A DNA stretch of 64,000 bases from Spiroplasma endosymbiont of Poecilobothrus nobilitatus (GTDB lineage: Bacteria > Bacillota_I > Bacilli_A > Mycoplasmatales > Mycoplasmataceae). Location: contig NZ_OZ034915.1 in assembly GCF_964030655.1 (NCBI RefSeq), positions 558,001 to 622,000 on the forward strand, given 5' to 3'. Positions 32,304-42,466 of this stretch are shown here, one piece after another (within the stretch, counting starts at the first letter, position 1; every line of letters starts with the position of its first letter). The notes under the pieces were generated by a model. The model searched no databases. It saw nothing but the letters and a program-made list of their open reading frames with translations, and was not told the origin of the DNA. A program made the position numbers and the translations under genes.

Positions 32304-32966
32304 TTATAAACATAAAAATTGATTTTGAGATTGATTTAAATTAAAAATATTAAATTCAATTTTTTCTTTATTTTTATTAGTTTTATCAATTTTTTCTTCA
32401 TTGATTTGACTATTAAGTCTTAACATTGAAGTAATTAACATATTGATAAATGTTTCTTTACAATATATTTTCGCAACCCCGCCTTTAACAGCCTTAATAT
32501 AGTGGGATATATCGCCTTCCATATGACAACCAATATTATATTCTAATGCTTGATTTTCAATTCCTTCGTTATTATTTTTAATTAATTCAATAGTTTCTAA
32601 TAAAAATTTCTTTTTATTATCAATAACATAAGGTAAATGACACATTAAAAAATCTAATAATGCTTCATAATTTCCAGTAAAAAAATATATTTTTGCTAAT
32701 TTATATTTTAATCTATGAATTCGGTTTTTCTTACGATTTGGAAATAATTCTTTAAATCTTTTTACTAAATGAAATTTATCTAAACTATATGATACATTGT
32801 TATTTTTATATTTTGCTTTTATTGCTTTATAAATTTTTTTAATTTGTTTTTCACCATCACTTAATATTAATATTTTAGTATCTTCATTAATATCATAAGT
32901 ATTAATTAATTTAAAAATTTTATCAATAAAATTATCAATATTAGATTTATCATTTTTATTCATCAT
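32304..32966 (-). pseudogene. ISLre2/UPF0236-type transposase-like protein, C-terminal part
   Basis: 220 residues on the minus strand from ATG 32966. ILSDGEKQIKKIYKAIKAKY followed by YSLDKFHLVKRFKELFPNR and CHMEGDISHYIK are the conserved blocks of the ISLre2 (UPF0236, Mbov_0401-type) family, a DDE-like group often carried by mycoplasma integrative conjugative elements. The first 200 or so residues of the usual protein are missing, and the flanking minus-strand sequence before 32966 has stops. Truncated remnant. Confidence 0.75.
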
Positions 32967-33060
32967 TTGAAAAACGCCTTTTTATTTTTCATTTTTTTTC
33001 GTTGACTTTTTTTATAAATACCAACATGCATAGTTGAAAAAAATATTTTATTTTCAAGAC

Positions 33061-34155
33061 CGCACCCCAAAAAGTAAGTAAAATAAAAAAAGATTTTGTT
33101 AAATTTTTATAGGGGGTGCATTTTTATATGGCAAAAAAAGGACAAAAATATAACAAATATACATCAGAATTTAGAACAAAAATCATTGAGGAAATTAAAC
33201 AAAAAAGTTGTTGAATAGTAGCAAAACAATATAATATAAATGCAAATACAGTAGAATCTTGATGAACAAATCATAAAAAAGGAAAATTAAACAATCCTAA
33301 AGGACCTAAAATTTCTTTTGGCAAAAGAAATTTAGAATATTATAAAACAAGGTATGAATTATTAAAAAGCTCCATGACTTTTACAATTAAGAAAACTAAG
33401 AATAGTCTCTTTTATTAAACAAAATTGTCGTGAATATTCAATAAAATTATTACTAGAAGTAACAGGGTTAAAACGTAGTTATTGAGATAAATATAAAAAT
33501 TATGACAGTAGCAAAAAAGATAAAAAAGCAATAAATGATATTGTAAAAGTCTATGAATAAAATTTAAAACAATTTGGTTATCGAAGAATTACTAAATATT
33601 TAAAAGAAGATTATGGTATAAAATATAATTCAAAAAAAGTTTTAAGAATTATGCGTGATAATCAAATACAACATGAATATGTAAGAAAAATGAGAAGAAA
33701 AATAAAGTATAAACAGAATAAAGAAAAAAAGCTTATTGCAATATCCTGATTTAATTAATCGTAAATTCAATGATATAAAAACAAGGTTTTCAGCACTATA
33801 TACTGATGTAACATATTTAATTTGAAAAGGAGAAAGATATTATCAATCAACAATTATTGATGGATATACTAAAGAAATAGTTGATGTAAAGTGATCTAAA
33901 TATAATGACAATAAATTAGTAATGGATAATTTAAATGATGCAATTAATAAAATAAAATTAATAAAAAAAGATCTGAATGGAATAATAATTCACTCAGATC
34001 ACGGATATCAATATACATCCATTATTTATCACGATAAATGTTTATCTAACGGTATTATAATTTCAATGGGGAAAAAATAACACTGTGCAGATAATATTGT
34101 TATAGAAAGTTTTCATTCATTACTTAAGAAAGCTACAATCCATAATAAAATATAT
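33061..34155 (+). mobile_element. IS-C copy C2 (IS3 family), 3' end lost
   Basis: Begins CGCACCCCAAAAAGTAAGTA (TGCACCCC in copy C3) and runs to 34155, where IS-A copy A3 starts. The 5' leader holds an inverted repeat, GCACCCC against GGGGTGC about 45 bp later, just before orfA. About 310 bp of the 3' end seen in copy C4 is absent. Confidence 0.85.
33128..34155 (+). pseudogene. IS-C transposase orfA/orfB, copy C2 (broken)
   Basis: OrfA starts MAKKGQKYNKYTSEFRTKII (HTH). One A is missing from the A6 run near 33364 relative to C3, shifting the frame. OrfB shows GYRRITKYLKED, YTDVTYLI and HSDHGYQYTS but has GAA to TAA near 33558 and TAC to TAA near 34080. Cannot make an active enzyme. Confidence 0.82.
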
Positions 34156-35377
34156 TGGAATGGCAACACTTTTTAGGACACTTTTTATATAGACATTTGT
34201 TTTCTAAAAGTAACTGGAGATAAATAATTTAAACTGCCATGAATTCGAATATTGTTATATCAATGCACAAAATCAAAAAGTTCGTATTTTAATTGTGTTA
34301 AATTTTTAAATTTTTTACCCTTAATAAATTCAGTTTTAAAAGTTTTGTAAGTTGTTTCAGCCACAGCATTATCATAAGGGCAGCCTTTATTGCTTAATGA
34401 TCTTTTAAAATTAAAAGTTATTAAAATTTCATCAATAATTTTATTTTTAAACTCATTACCACGATCAGTATGAAATAGAGTTATTTGATTTAATGGTCGT
34501 GTTATTTTATGAAAAGCTTGTTGGACCAGTTCGGCTGTTTTATTCGACCCAGCACTATAACCAATTATTTCACGATTAAACAAGTCAATTAATAAACAAA
34601 TATAATGTCATTTAGCGCCAACTTGAACATATGTTAAATCACTAACAATAACTTCATTAGGTTTTTTGTTGTTAAATTGACGATTTAAAATATTATTAAT
34701 TTGGTCATTATTGACTGTTGTTTTATGATTATGATATTTTAATTTGGTGTATTTAGAAACCAAATTATTTTTGATCATAAAGAATATGATTTTTCGCCGC
34801 GATAAGATGATATCTTTTCTGTTTAAAATAACTTTAATTTTGCGAGCCCCATAAATTTTGCGACTTTTATTAAAGGCACTGATAATTTCTTGTTCATAAT
34901 TATTAACTTGCTTGTTAATACATTTATTAGTTTGATAATAATACGTTTATTTTTATAAACCAAAAATCTTACATATTTTTCTTACTGAATATTTTGTTTT
35001 GTTGTTATTAATTACTGTTATTTTTTGGCCATTATCAGTGCGGCTTGCTTTAAAATCTCATTTTCCATTTTCAAGTCTTTAAGTTCTTTTCGTAAAGTTA
35101 TTATTTCATTTTCTTCTAGTGTGCGATTGTCTTTTGATTTAAATGAACCAGAATTATTATAATTTTTAACTCAACTATAAATAGTTGGTTTTGGTAAATT
35201 ATATTCTTGCCCTAGATTAATAAAACTTTTACCATTTTTATATAGCATGACAATTTGTTTTTTAAATTCTTCAGAGTATGAAGTTTTATTTCCCATTTTT
35301 ATATTCCTTCTTTCTTAATAATTTTATCTAATTTTGAAGTATATATAATTATGGTCCTAATAATTGTAGCCTATCCA
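34156..35377 (-). mobile_element. IS-A copy A3, full length
   Basis: 1222 bp with both ends. ATAT flanks both sides (34152-34155, 35378-35381), but the left flank is IS-C and the right flank is the conjugative-element leader. Either the ATAT is chance or IS-C was deleted afterwards. Confidence 0.92.
34185..35296 (-). pseudogene. IS-A transposase, copy A3 (broken)
   Basis: In orfB the serines of LSKST have become stops (TCA to TAA, twice, near 34947-34957), so the N-terminus is cut off from the catalytic core, which is otherwise open (34260-34583). This is the most diverged copy, with most changes C to A or G to T. Confidence 0.85.
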
Positions 35378-35493
35378 ATATTTAAATTGTTATAAATACA
35401 ATTTATGCCCCACTAAATATTAGTATTAGTTATAAGTTTAATTTTTTTAAAAGCATTACATAAAAAAATTAAAAAATAATTATTAATTATCTA

Positions 35494-35529
35494 GCGGATT
35501 GATTGTATAAATAACAATAATCCGTTTTT
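35494..35529 (+). terminator. Terminator-like hairpin
   Basis: GCGGAT-TG-ATTGT pairs with ACAAT-A-ATCCGT, followed by TTTT. It lies inside the non-coding leader. Confidence 0.6.
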
Positions 35530-35599
35530 AATTTGTTAATACAAATAAATTAAAAATAAAAATTTAAAACTTAATATATAAGTGAATAAACACTATAAA

Positions 35600-35835
35600 A
35601 AAGCCGGCCTAGGCAAGCGCATTATTAGGGCGTGAGGAAGTATGTAAATAGGCGTTGGTTGTTGTGAAATAACTAAACGATAGTGGTGGATAAGGTTTGG
35701 GACATATCGAACCACAATAAAAATAGAGATAAGACCTTTATATTTTTTATCGTTGTAACTAGGGTGTGATTAGTGAGATAAAAAATTAAATAAGTCCGAG
35801 CGAGAACAGAAATGTTCGTGGAATAAAATCACATA
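35600..35835 (+). ncRNA. Candidate structured RNA or origin region
   Basis: Locally high G+C for this genome (AAGCCGGCCTAGGCAAGCGC and onwards), containing the palindrome GCCTAGGC and a long-range pairing GTGTGATT (from about 35763) with AATCACAT (about 35827) that encloses a GAAC/GTTC hairpin. No frame with a ribosome site is present. It may be a structured transcript or part of a plasmid replication region; the sequence does not decide. Confidence 0.35.
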
Positions 35836-35964
35836 TAAGATAGTTTTTAGTTTTGCTAATTCTAAATTCTATATACCTTATGGGGCTATTGTGTCAAAAT
35901 TAGCAACAAGCAATTTAATACAAACAAATAAATAACAAATAATTAAATATAGAAAGGAAATAAA

Positions 35965-36162
35965 ATGAGTCAAATTATTCAAAAAAGACCAATTAAGATT
36001 ATAACTTATACTTGTACATATTGTAATTTAAAACTTAAAACTCGTTTTAAACTTGAAAAATGTTATCAATGTAATAAAATATATCTTCAAAAACCAAAAT
36101 ACATCAAAAATAAAAACCATATTAGTAAATACAAAATAAATGGTATTGGTAAAGTATTTTAA
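35965..36162 (+). CDS. Small zinc-ribbon protein
   Basis: 65 residues, basic. Two CxxC pairs (CTYC near residue 17 and CYQC near 32) can form a zinc ribbon, with lysine-rich flanks. ATG 35965 follows AGAAAGGAAA at ideal spacing. First gene of the conjugative element, after a long leader and before two strong hairpins. A transcription-related or DNA-binding role would suit, but no family is recognised. Confidence 0.7.
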   Translation: MSQIIQKRPIKIITYTCTYCNLKLKTRFKLEKCYQCNKIYLQKPKYIKNKNHISKYKINGIGKVF

Positions 36163-36253
36163 CTTATAGTTTCATTTAATAATTGATAATTGCTTTTGTT
36201 AAAAATATCAAGTAAAATTATAAAGTAATTAAATATTTTAATTAAAAAATAGT

Positions 36254-36286
36254 GATACTAAATTGTTGCTTAGACAATTTAGTATC
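36254..36286. terminator. 13-bp perfect hairpin
   Basis: GATACTAAATTGT, loop TGCTTAG, ACAATTTAGTATC. There is no U-run after it; the next hairpin begins at the adjacent base. Confidence 0.7.
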
Positions 36287-36319
36287 GTGGAAACACTAGT
36301 ATAAACCTAGCGTTTCCAC
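36287..36319. promoter_or_regulatory. Second adjacent hairpin
   Basis: GTGGAAAC-A-CTAG, loop TATAAAC, CTAG-C-GTTTCCAC: 12 paired bases with one mismatch, next to the previous hairpin. Two strong stems with no U-run are more like a structured DNA site (single-strand origin, resolution or packaging site) than simple terminators. Confidence 0.6.
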
Positions 36320-36390
36320 AGACAATTTTAACATTTTTTATGGGAGTATTTTTTGGATACTGTTGTGAAATATGTTAGAAATTGTGTTGT

Positions 36391-36425
36391 GGGAATAGTG
36401 CTGTAATGCTATTCTCTTTTTTTAT
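36391..36425 (+). terminator. Terminator or attenuator before the adhesin-like gene
   Basis: GGGAATAG, loop of 10, CTATTCTC followed by T7, 33 bp before the ATG of the next gene. It may separate transcription units or attenuate the adhesin-like gene. Confidence 0.65.
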
Positions 36426-36457
36426 GAAAATATCAATTTCAGAAAGGAAATAAATAT

Positions 36458-38644
36458 ATGAAAAAATTACTAAGCTTATTAACCATATCAACCCTGACAG
36501 CAAACGTTCCCGCTCCGTTGCTCGCTAATAAAGTACAAGAGCGAGCAAAAAGTGATGTTGGTGCAACTGCCAAAGATGTCACAACTGGGTTTAATATAAA
36601 AATAAAAGAAACATTAAATAACTGAAAAAAAGTTTCTGCTAATGATAATCTTTTCAAAAATATTGATAATAAATATTATTTTGTTGTGTGACATGGTGAT
36701 CAAAATAATGCATGGAATATCAATAAATTTTATAATAGTTCTTGAGGTAATTATTATGCGGTAGATGAAAAATCACAAATACAACTTTTATTTAAAAATA
36801 ATAAATACTTTTTCGGAATAAAAGAATTTTATAATGATAAAAGTAAAAATAAAATTACTATTTCTAAAAATGAAGTATTAAATGTAATAAAAGAATTTGA
36901 CATTTATGATATTGATAATAATTTTAATTATATTAAATCAGTTTATCGTTGAGATGAAACAAATCAACCACCAACACCCAAAATTGATAGTAAAGGAAAT
37001 ATAACAGATTGAAATATTGATAAAACAAAATTTCAACAAGGAATTTCGTTTGCCCTTGTGGATGGTTTGAAAACATCAACTTGGTCTAACAATGGAATGC
37101 GTTTGACTGTGGATGGTGAAACAAACATCAATATCAATAACCCAAATGTTACGGAAATTTATTGAGATGGTGTTAAACAAAATATGTTAGAGCACAAAGT
37201 AAATATCAATGTTAAACCCGAAACTAGTGAAAAGACCCATAAATTAGTTATCAAATATGATATTAACGGAACAAAATACACCAGTGAAGATATTGATGTT
37301 GTTATGGCGGCGAAAATAGAACCAATCCAAACGCCAGCGCAACAAAATCTAAGTGATTTAGTCAAAATGATTGATTTAGGAAAAATTGAAAATAATAACG
37401 ATGACACTATTAAAACAAAAATAATTGAAAAGAATTCGCTTGCGATTGATTTTTCACAAATTAAAATAACTGACAAAACAGATACTCAAGCAACCTTATC
37501 AGCGATAGAAGGCATTAAAAGTTATCAAGGTTCGGTTGTCGTTAAATATAATATTTCATCAGCAACCACTGTTGACTTAAAGATTGATTTAACATCATCG
37601 TCAAGTGGTGTTCAAATAGATAAAAATTATTTGGCACAACTTGATAAAAGTAAAATGACAAATAAAGTTAATACATTTTACTATGCGAATGGAAAAAGTG
37701 TTATTAAAATCAAACAACCACCAACTGGAAATGTTATAACCGGTGTTGTTTATGGTTGTGATGAGCAATGAAATAAAACATCACATTCAAACCCAATTGA
37801 CCCAGTAAGTGGTTTAGAAATTGACAAGGGGCAGTATGGTTCGGTTGATGGTCGTTATTTAATTGAATTTCAACATAAAGATTTATCAACCCATACCAAA
37901 AATATTTATTTACAAATATCAGAGAAACAAAAAGTGTCCCATTATTGAGATACTGATAATGGCAAACATTTTGAACAGTGAGCAGAAGACAATGACAAAA
38001 ATAATATTCGTGGTTATAGTGCTAATCAATTGAATAATTTGTTTGAGTTATCGCAGACCTGAAAGCAAAGTTTAACACACTTAGATTTAAAGTTAGATAA
38101 CATTGTTGTTGATAACATCCAAAATGTTACCCAAGATGAAATCGATAACTATAAAACAAAGATGCTTGCTAGTGTAAAAGCACAAGTTGAAAAGTATGTG
38201 CCTGATGTTGTAGAAAATACCGATTATAAAATTCTTGTTGATAATCTTGTTTCGGGTGATTGAACGACAAGCAAAGATGTCAAAGTTCAAGCGGTCGATG
38301 GTAGTACAAAACTGTTGAGTTTTACCGCCAAAACAATTCCGGCGCAATCAAAAGAACAACCAATTTCACCAACCCCAAATCCAGAACCAACATCCGACAA
38401 TGAAAAAGTAAAATCGTTTTGAAAAATTGTGGGGATAGTTGCTGGTGCTATGGTTGGGTTTGGAACTGTGGCGATGCTACTATGAAGATATTTGTTGCGT
38501 CCTTGAAAAATGAAAGTACAAAATGAGCGTAGTGATAAAAAAGTAGCAGAACGTAGAGCACAGTGAGCGAAAGAAGAATCTGAAGCAAAAGTGAAAGCAG
38601 AACAAGAAAGCGAGGAAAAAAATAATGGTGGGGATAATTCTTAA
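36458..38644 (+). CDS. ARP-like surface protein with signal peptide and C-terminal anchor
   Basis: 728 residues. Signal peptide at the start (MKKLLSLLTISTLTANVPAPLLA). The middle has a domain seen in Spiroplasma surface proteins (NLSDLVKMIDLGKIENN, about residues 296-390), and near the end one repeat-like unit (TDYKILVDNLVSGDWTTSKDV, about 590-625) resembling the units of S. citri adhesion-related proteins. One membrane helix (WKIVGIVAGAMVGFGTVAML) precedes a basic/Glu-rich tail inside the cell. Plasmid ARPs sit beside TraE genes, as here. Many TGA-Trp codons and no disruption. Adhesion is inferred from family context. Confidence 0.75.
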
Positions 38645-38861
38645 TTTTTTGTTCAATAGTATTGTGGGAACAATATTTTTAGTTATATTTTGTGGTTCTT
38701 GCATTATTGGTATTGTGTCTGGTTTGGTAATGGGAATTCGGTTTTATTTCAAATCACCCATTGATAGTAAACAAAAATTAGAAAATAAAACCGATGATGA
38801 AGAACAGAAAGGTGGTGTTGGCGATGAATGCAACGCAACAGTTAGTAGAAAAAATTATTAA
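38625..38861 (+). CDS. Small membrane protein of the conjugative element
   Basis: 78 residues. Two closely spaced hydrophobic stretches (about 3-24 and 26-40), then a Lys/Glu-rich tail. It overlaps the end of the ARP-like gene by 20 bp and the next gene by 38 bp, with GAGGAAAAA as ribosome site, so expression is coupled. Family not recognised. Confidence 0.6.
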   Translation: MVGIILNFLFNSIVGTIFLVIFCGSCIIGIVSGLVMGIRFYFKSPIDSKQKLENKTDDEEQKGGVGDECNATVSRKNY

Positions 38862-39075
38862 TTATGGTAGTGCGTCGTTGATTGTGGTATCGTTTGCAGT
38901 GGCGATTATTTATTTATCGGTTTATTTTATTAGTGGTGCTGGTGATAAGACTAGTATGGAGCGTAAAGAAACAATCAAACGTGTTGGATGAACGTTTTTA
39001 TGTTTAGTTGGAGTGGTAATAACACCGACCTTTGTTTTGATTTTTAAAGATGGTATTATTGCTCATTTTGGATAA
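38824..39075 (+). CDS. Two-helix membrane protein, VirB2/TrbC pilin-like candidate
   Basis: 83 residues. An N-terminal amphipathic region leads to helix 1 (LIVVSFAVAIIYLSVYFISG), a charged loop (GDKTSMERKETIKRVG) and helix 2 (FLCLVGVVITPTFVLIF). Two helices with a short charged loop, upstream of VirB6- and VirB4-like genes, is the VirB2/TrbC pattern. Sequence alone is not diagnostic. The element is interrupted 30 bp later by IS-A copy A4. Confidence 0.55.
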
Positions 39076-39134
39076 ATAAAACAAATGCATTTAAAAAAGA
39101 AAAAGTGGAATGGCAACACTTTTTAGGACACTTT

Positions 39135-40427
39135 TTATATAGACATTTGTTTTCTAAAAGTAACTGGAGATAAATAATTTAAACTGCCATGAATTCGAAT
39201 ATTGTTATATCAATGCACAAAATAAAAAAGTTCGTATTTTAATTGTGTTAAATTTTTAAATTTTTTACCCTTAATAAATTCAGTTTTAAAAGTTTTGATA
39301 GTAAGAAAAAAGTTGATGTTTGTAAGTATAACAAACAAAATTAAATTTACTTATTAATTAAGTAATGCAAAAAAAATGCTTAATATTAGGTTTTTAGTAA
39401 ATTTATTTAATTTGTTTAGTTGTTTTTATTTATATTTTTTTGTAAAATCTCAACTTTTGTAATGCTATCAAAGTTTTGTAAGTTGTTTCAGCCACAGCAT
39501 TATCATAAGGGCAGCCTTTATTGCTTAATGATCTTTTAATATTAAAAGTTATTAAAATTTCATCAATGATTTTATTTTTAAACTCATTACCACGATCAGT
39601 ATGAAATATAGTTATTTGATTTAATGGTCGTGTTATTTTATGAAAAGCTTGTTGGACCAGTTCGGCTGTTTTATTCGGCCCAGCACTATAACCAATTATT
39701 TCACGATTAAACAAGTCAATTAATAAACAAATATAATGTCATTTAGCGCCAACTTTAACATATGTTAAATCACTAACAATAACTTCATTAGGTTTTTTGT
39801 TGTTAAATTGACGATTTAAAATATTATTAATTTGGTCATTATTGACTGTTGTTTTATGATTATGATATTTTAATTTGGTGTATTTAGAAACCAAATTATT
39901 TTTGATCATAAAGAATCTGATTTTTCGCCGCGATAAGATGATATCTTTTCTGTTTAAAATAACTTTAATTTTGCGAGCCCCATAAATTTTGCGACTTTTA
40001 TTAAAGGCACTGATAATTTCTTGTTCATAATTATTAACTTGCTTGTTAATACATTTATTAGTTTGATAATAATACGTTGATTTTGATAAACCCAAAATCT
40101 TACATATTTTTCTTACTGAATATTTTGTTTTGTTGTTATTAATTATTGTTATTTTTTGGCCATTATCAGTGCGGCTTGCTTTAAAATGTCATTTTCCATT
40201 TTCAAGTCTTTAAGTTCTTTTCGTAAAGTTATTATTTCATTTTCTTCTAGTGTGCGATTGTCTTTTGCTTTAAATGAACCATAATTATTATAATTTTTAA
40301 CTCAACTATAAATAGTTGGTTTTGGTAAATTATATTCTTGCCCTAGATTAATAACACTTTTACCATTTTTATATAGCATGACAATTTGTTTTTTAAATTC
40401 TTCAGAGTATGAAGTTTTATTTCCCAT
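39135..40427 (-). pseudogene. IS-A transposase, copy A4 (disrupted by the small element)
   Basis: OrfA and most of orfB are open; the small element at 39297-39469 breaks orfB after AETTYKTL, removing the last 48 or so residues including the terminal helix. Confidence 0.85.
39297..39469. mobile_element. 173-bp miniature inverted-repeat element
   Basis: Begins GATAGTAAGAAAAAAGTTGA; its reverse-complemented right end reads GATAGCATTACAAAAGTTGA. It is flanked by the 8-bp duplication AAAGTTTT (39289-39296, 39470-39477), where other IS-A copies have one. No coding frame. It must move with a transposase supplied in trans. A related piece lies at 1921-2011. Confidence 0.85.
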
Positions 40428-40508
40428 TTTTATATTCCTTCTTTCTTAATAATTTTATCTAATTTTGAAGTCTATATAATTATGGCCCTAATAATTGTGG
40501 CCTATCCA

Positions 40509-41240
40509 AGCTTTCTTAAGTAATGAATGAAAACTTTCTATAACAATATTATCTGCACAGTGGTATTTTTTCCCCATTGAAATTATAATACCGTTAGATA
40601 AACATTTATCGTGATAAATAGTGGATGTATATTGATATCCGTGATCTGAGTGAATTATTATTCCATTCAGATCTTTTTTTATTAATTTTATTTTATTAAT
40701 TGCATCATTTAAATTATCCATTACTAATTTATTGTCATTATATTTAGATCACTTTACATCAACTATTTATTTAGTATATCCATCAATAATTGTTGATTGA
40801 TAATATCTTTCTCCTTTTCAAATTAAATATGTTACATCAGTATATAGTACTGAAAACCTTGTTTTTATATCATTGAATTTACGTTTAATTAAATCAGGAT
40901 ATTGCAATAAGATTTTTTCTTTATTCTGTTTATAATTTATTTTTCTTCTCATTTTTATTACATATTCAGGTTGTATTTGATTATCACGCATAATTCTTAA
41001 AACTTTTTTTGAATTATATTTTATACCATAATCTTCTTTTAAATATTTAGTAATTCTTCGATAACCAAATTGTTTTAAATTTTCTTCATAGACTTTTACA
41101 ATATCATTTATTGCTTTTTTATCTTTTTTGCTACTGTCATAATTTTTATATTTATTTCAATAACTACGTTTTAATCCTGTTACTTCTAGTAATAATTTTA
41201 TTGAATATTCACGACAATTTTGTTTAATAAAAGAGACTAT
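40509..41240 (-). pseudogene. IS-C orfB, copy C3
   Basis: Integrase core with YTDVTYLIWKGERYYQ and HSDHGYQYTSTIYHD. GAA to TAA in GYTKEIVDV gives GYTK, stop, IVDV, and the C-terminus is cut by IS-A A4. Confidence 0.8.
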
Positions 41241-41251
41241 TCTTAGTTTGC

Positions 41252-41515
41252 TTAATTGTAAAAGTCATGGAGCTTTTTTAATAATTCATACCTTGTTTTA
41301 TAATATTCTAAATTTCTTTTGACAAAAGAAATTTTAGGTCCTTTAGGATTGTTTAATTTTCCTTTTTTATGATTTGTTCATCAAGATTCTACTGTATTTG
41401 CATTTATATTATATTGTTTTGCTACTATTCAACAACTTTTTTGTTTAATTTCCTCAATGATTTTTGTTCTAAATTCTGATGTATATTTGTTATATTTTTG
41501 TCCTTTTTTTGCCAT
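41252..41515 (-). CDS. IS-C OrfA (helix-turn-helix), copy C3
   Basis: 87 residues from MAKKGQKYNKYTSEFRTKII to KKLHDFYN. HTH_29-like organisation (IVAKQYNINANTVESWWTNH) typical of IS3-family OrfA. The only intact IS-C orfA in this window. An A6 run near its end is a plausible slippage site into orfB. Confidence 0.8.
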
Positions 41516-41587
41516 ATAAAAATGCACCCCCTATAAAAATTTAACAAAATCTTTTTTTATTTTACTTACTTTTTGGGGTGCAGTCTT

Positions 41588-42429
41588 GAATAGTCTCTTT
41601 TATTAAACAAAATTGTCGTGAATATTCAATAAAATTATTACTAGAAGTAACAGGGTTAAAACGTAGTTATTGAAATAAATATAAAAATTATGACAGTAGC
41701 AAAAAAGATAAAAAAGCAATAAATGATATTGTAAAAGTCTATGAAGAAAATTTAAAACAATTTGGTTATCGAAGAATTACTAAGTATTTAAAAGAAGATT
41801 ATGGTATAAAATATAATTCAAAAAAAGTTTTAAGAATTATGCGTGATAATCAAATACAACCTGAATATGTAAGAAAAATGAGAAGAAAAATAAAGTATAA
41901 ACAGAATAAATAAAAAATCTTATTGCAATATCCTGATTTAATTAAACGTAAATTCAATGATATAAAAACAAGGTTTTCAGTACTATATACTGATGTAACA
42001 TATTTAATTTGAAAAGGAGAAAGATATTATCAATCAACAATTATTGATGGATATACTAAAGAAATAGTTGATGTAAAGTGATCTAAATATAATGACAATA
42101 AATTAGTAATGGATAATTTAAATGATGCAATTAATAAAATAAAATTAATAAAAAAAGATCTGAATGGAATAATAATTCACTCAGATCACGGATATCAATA
42201 TACATCCACTATTTATCACGATAAATGTTTATCTAACGGTATTATAATTTCAATGGGGAAAAAATACCACTGTGCAGATAATATTGTTATAGAAAGTTTT
42301 CATTCATTACTTAAGAAAGCTACAATCCATAATAAAATATATAATTCACATGAAGAATATATACAAGATGTTATAAAATGAAATACATGATATTCAAATC
42401 GTAAAGAAAAAGATATAATTAAAAAATAG
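41588..42429 (+). pseudogene. IS-C orfB, copy C4
   Basis: Contains the full C-terminal half: YTDVTYLI, HSDHGYQYTS, the catalytic Glu in ADNIVIESFHSLLKK, and YSNRKEKDIIKK at the end. GAA to TAA near 41911 (QNK, stop) and the missing start make it non-functional. Confidence 0.8.
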
Positions 42430-42466
42430 TAAATACTTTTTATTAGTACTTACTAAAATGGGCGCA
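41588..42466 (+). mobile_element. IS-C copy C4, 5' part lost
   Basis: Begins within orfB (FIKQNCREYS...) immediately after C3 and ends at the IS-C right end (TACTTACTAAAATGGGCGCA, 42466), whose inverse matches the left end TGCACCCC...AGTAAGTA. It lands in a membrane-protein gene of the conjugative element. Confidence 0.85.

Larger units (their letters stand above)
35378..35964. other. Non-coding leader of the conjugative element
   Basis: 587 bp without a coding frame. It contains a terminator-like hairpin (35494-35529) and a stretch clearly richer in G and C (35600-35835). No replication gene was found nearby, so a replication-origin role is only a possibility. Confidence 0.5.
39106..40508 (-). 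mobile_element. IS-A copy A4, carrying a 173-bp insert
   Basis: Both IS-A ends are present; the length of 1403 bp equals 1222 plus 173 plus an 8-bp duplication. Left neighbour is the conjugative element and right neighbour is IS-C, with no target duplication, so recombination joined them. Confidence 0.9.
40509..41582 (-). mobile_element. IS-C copy C3 (IS3 family), orfB end lost
   Basis: Minus-strand copy with a good 5' end (TGCACCCCAAAAAGTAAGTA read from 41582) and intact orfA. It stops at the A4 border, within the codons for FHSLLKKA. Together with C4 it forms a head-to-head pair. Confidence 0.85.
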
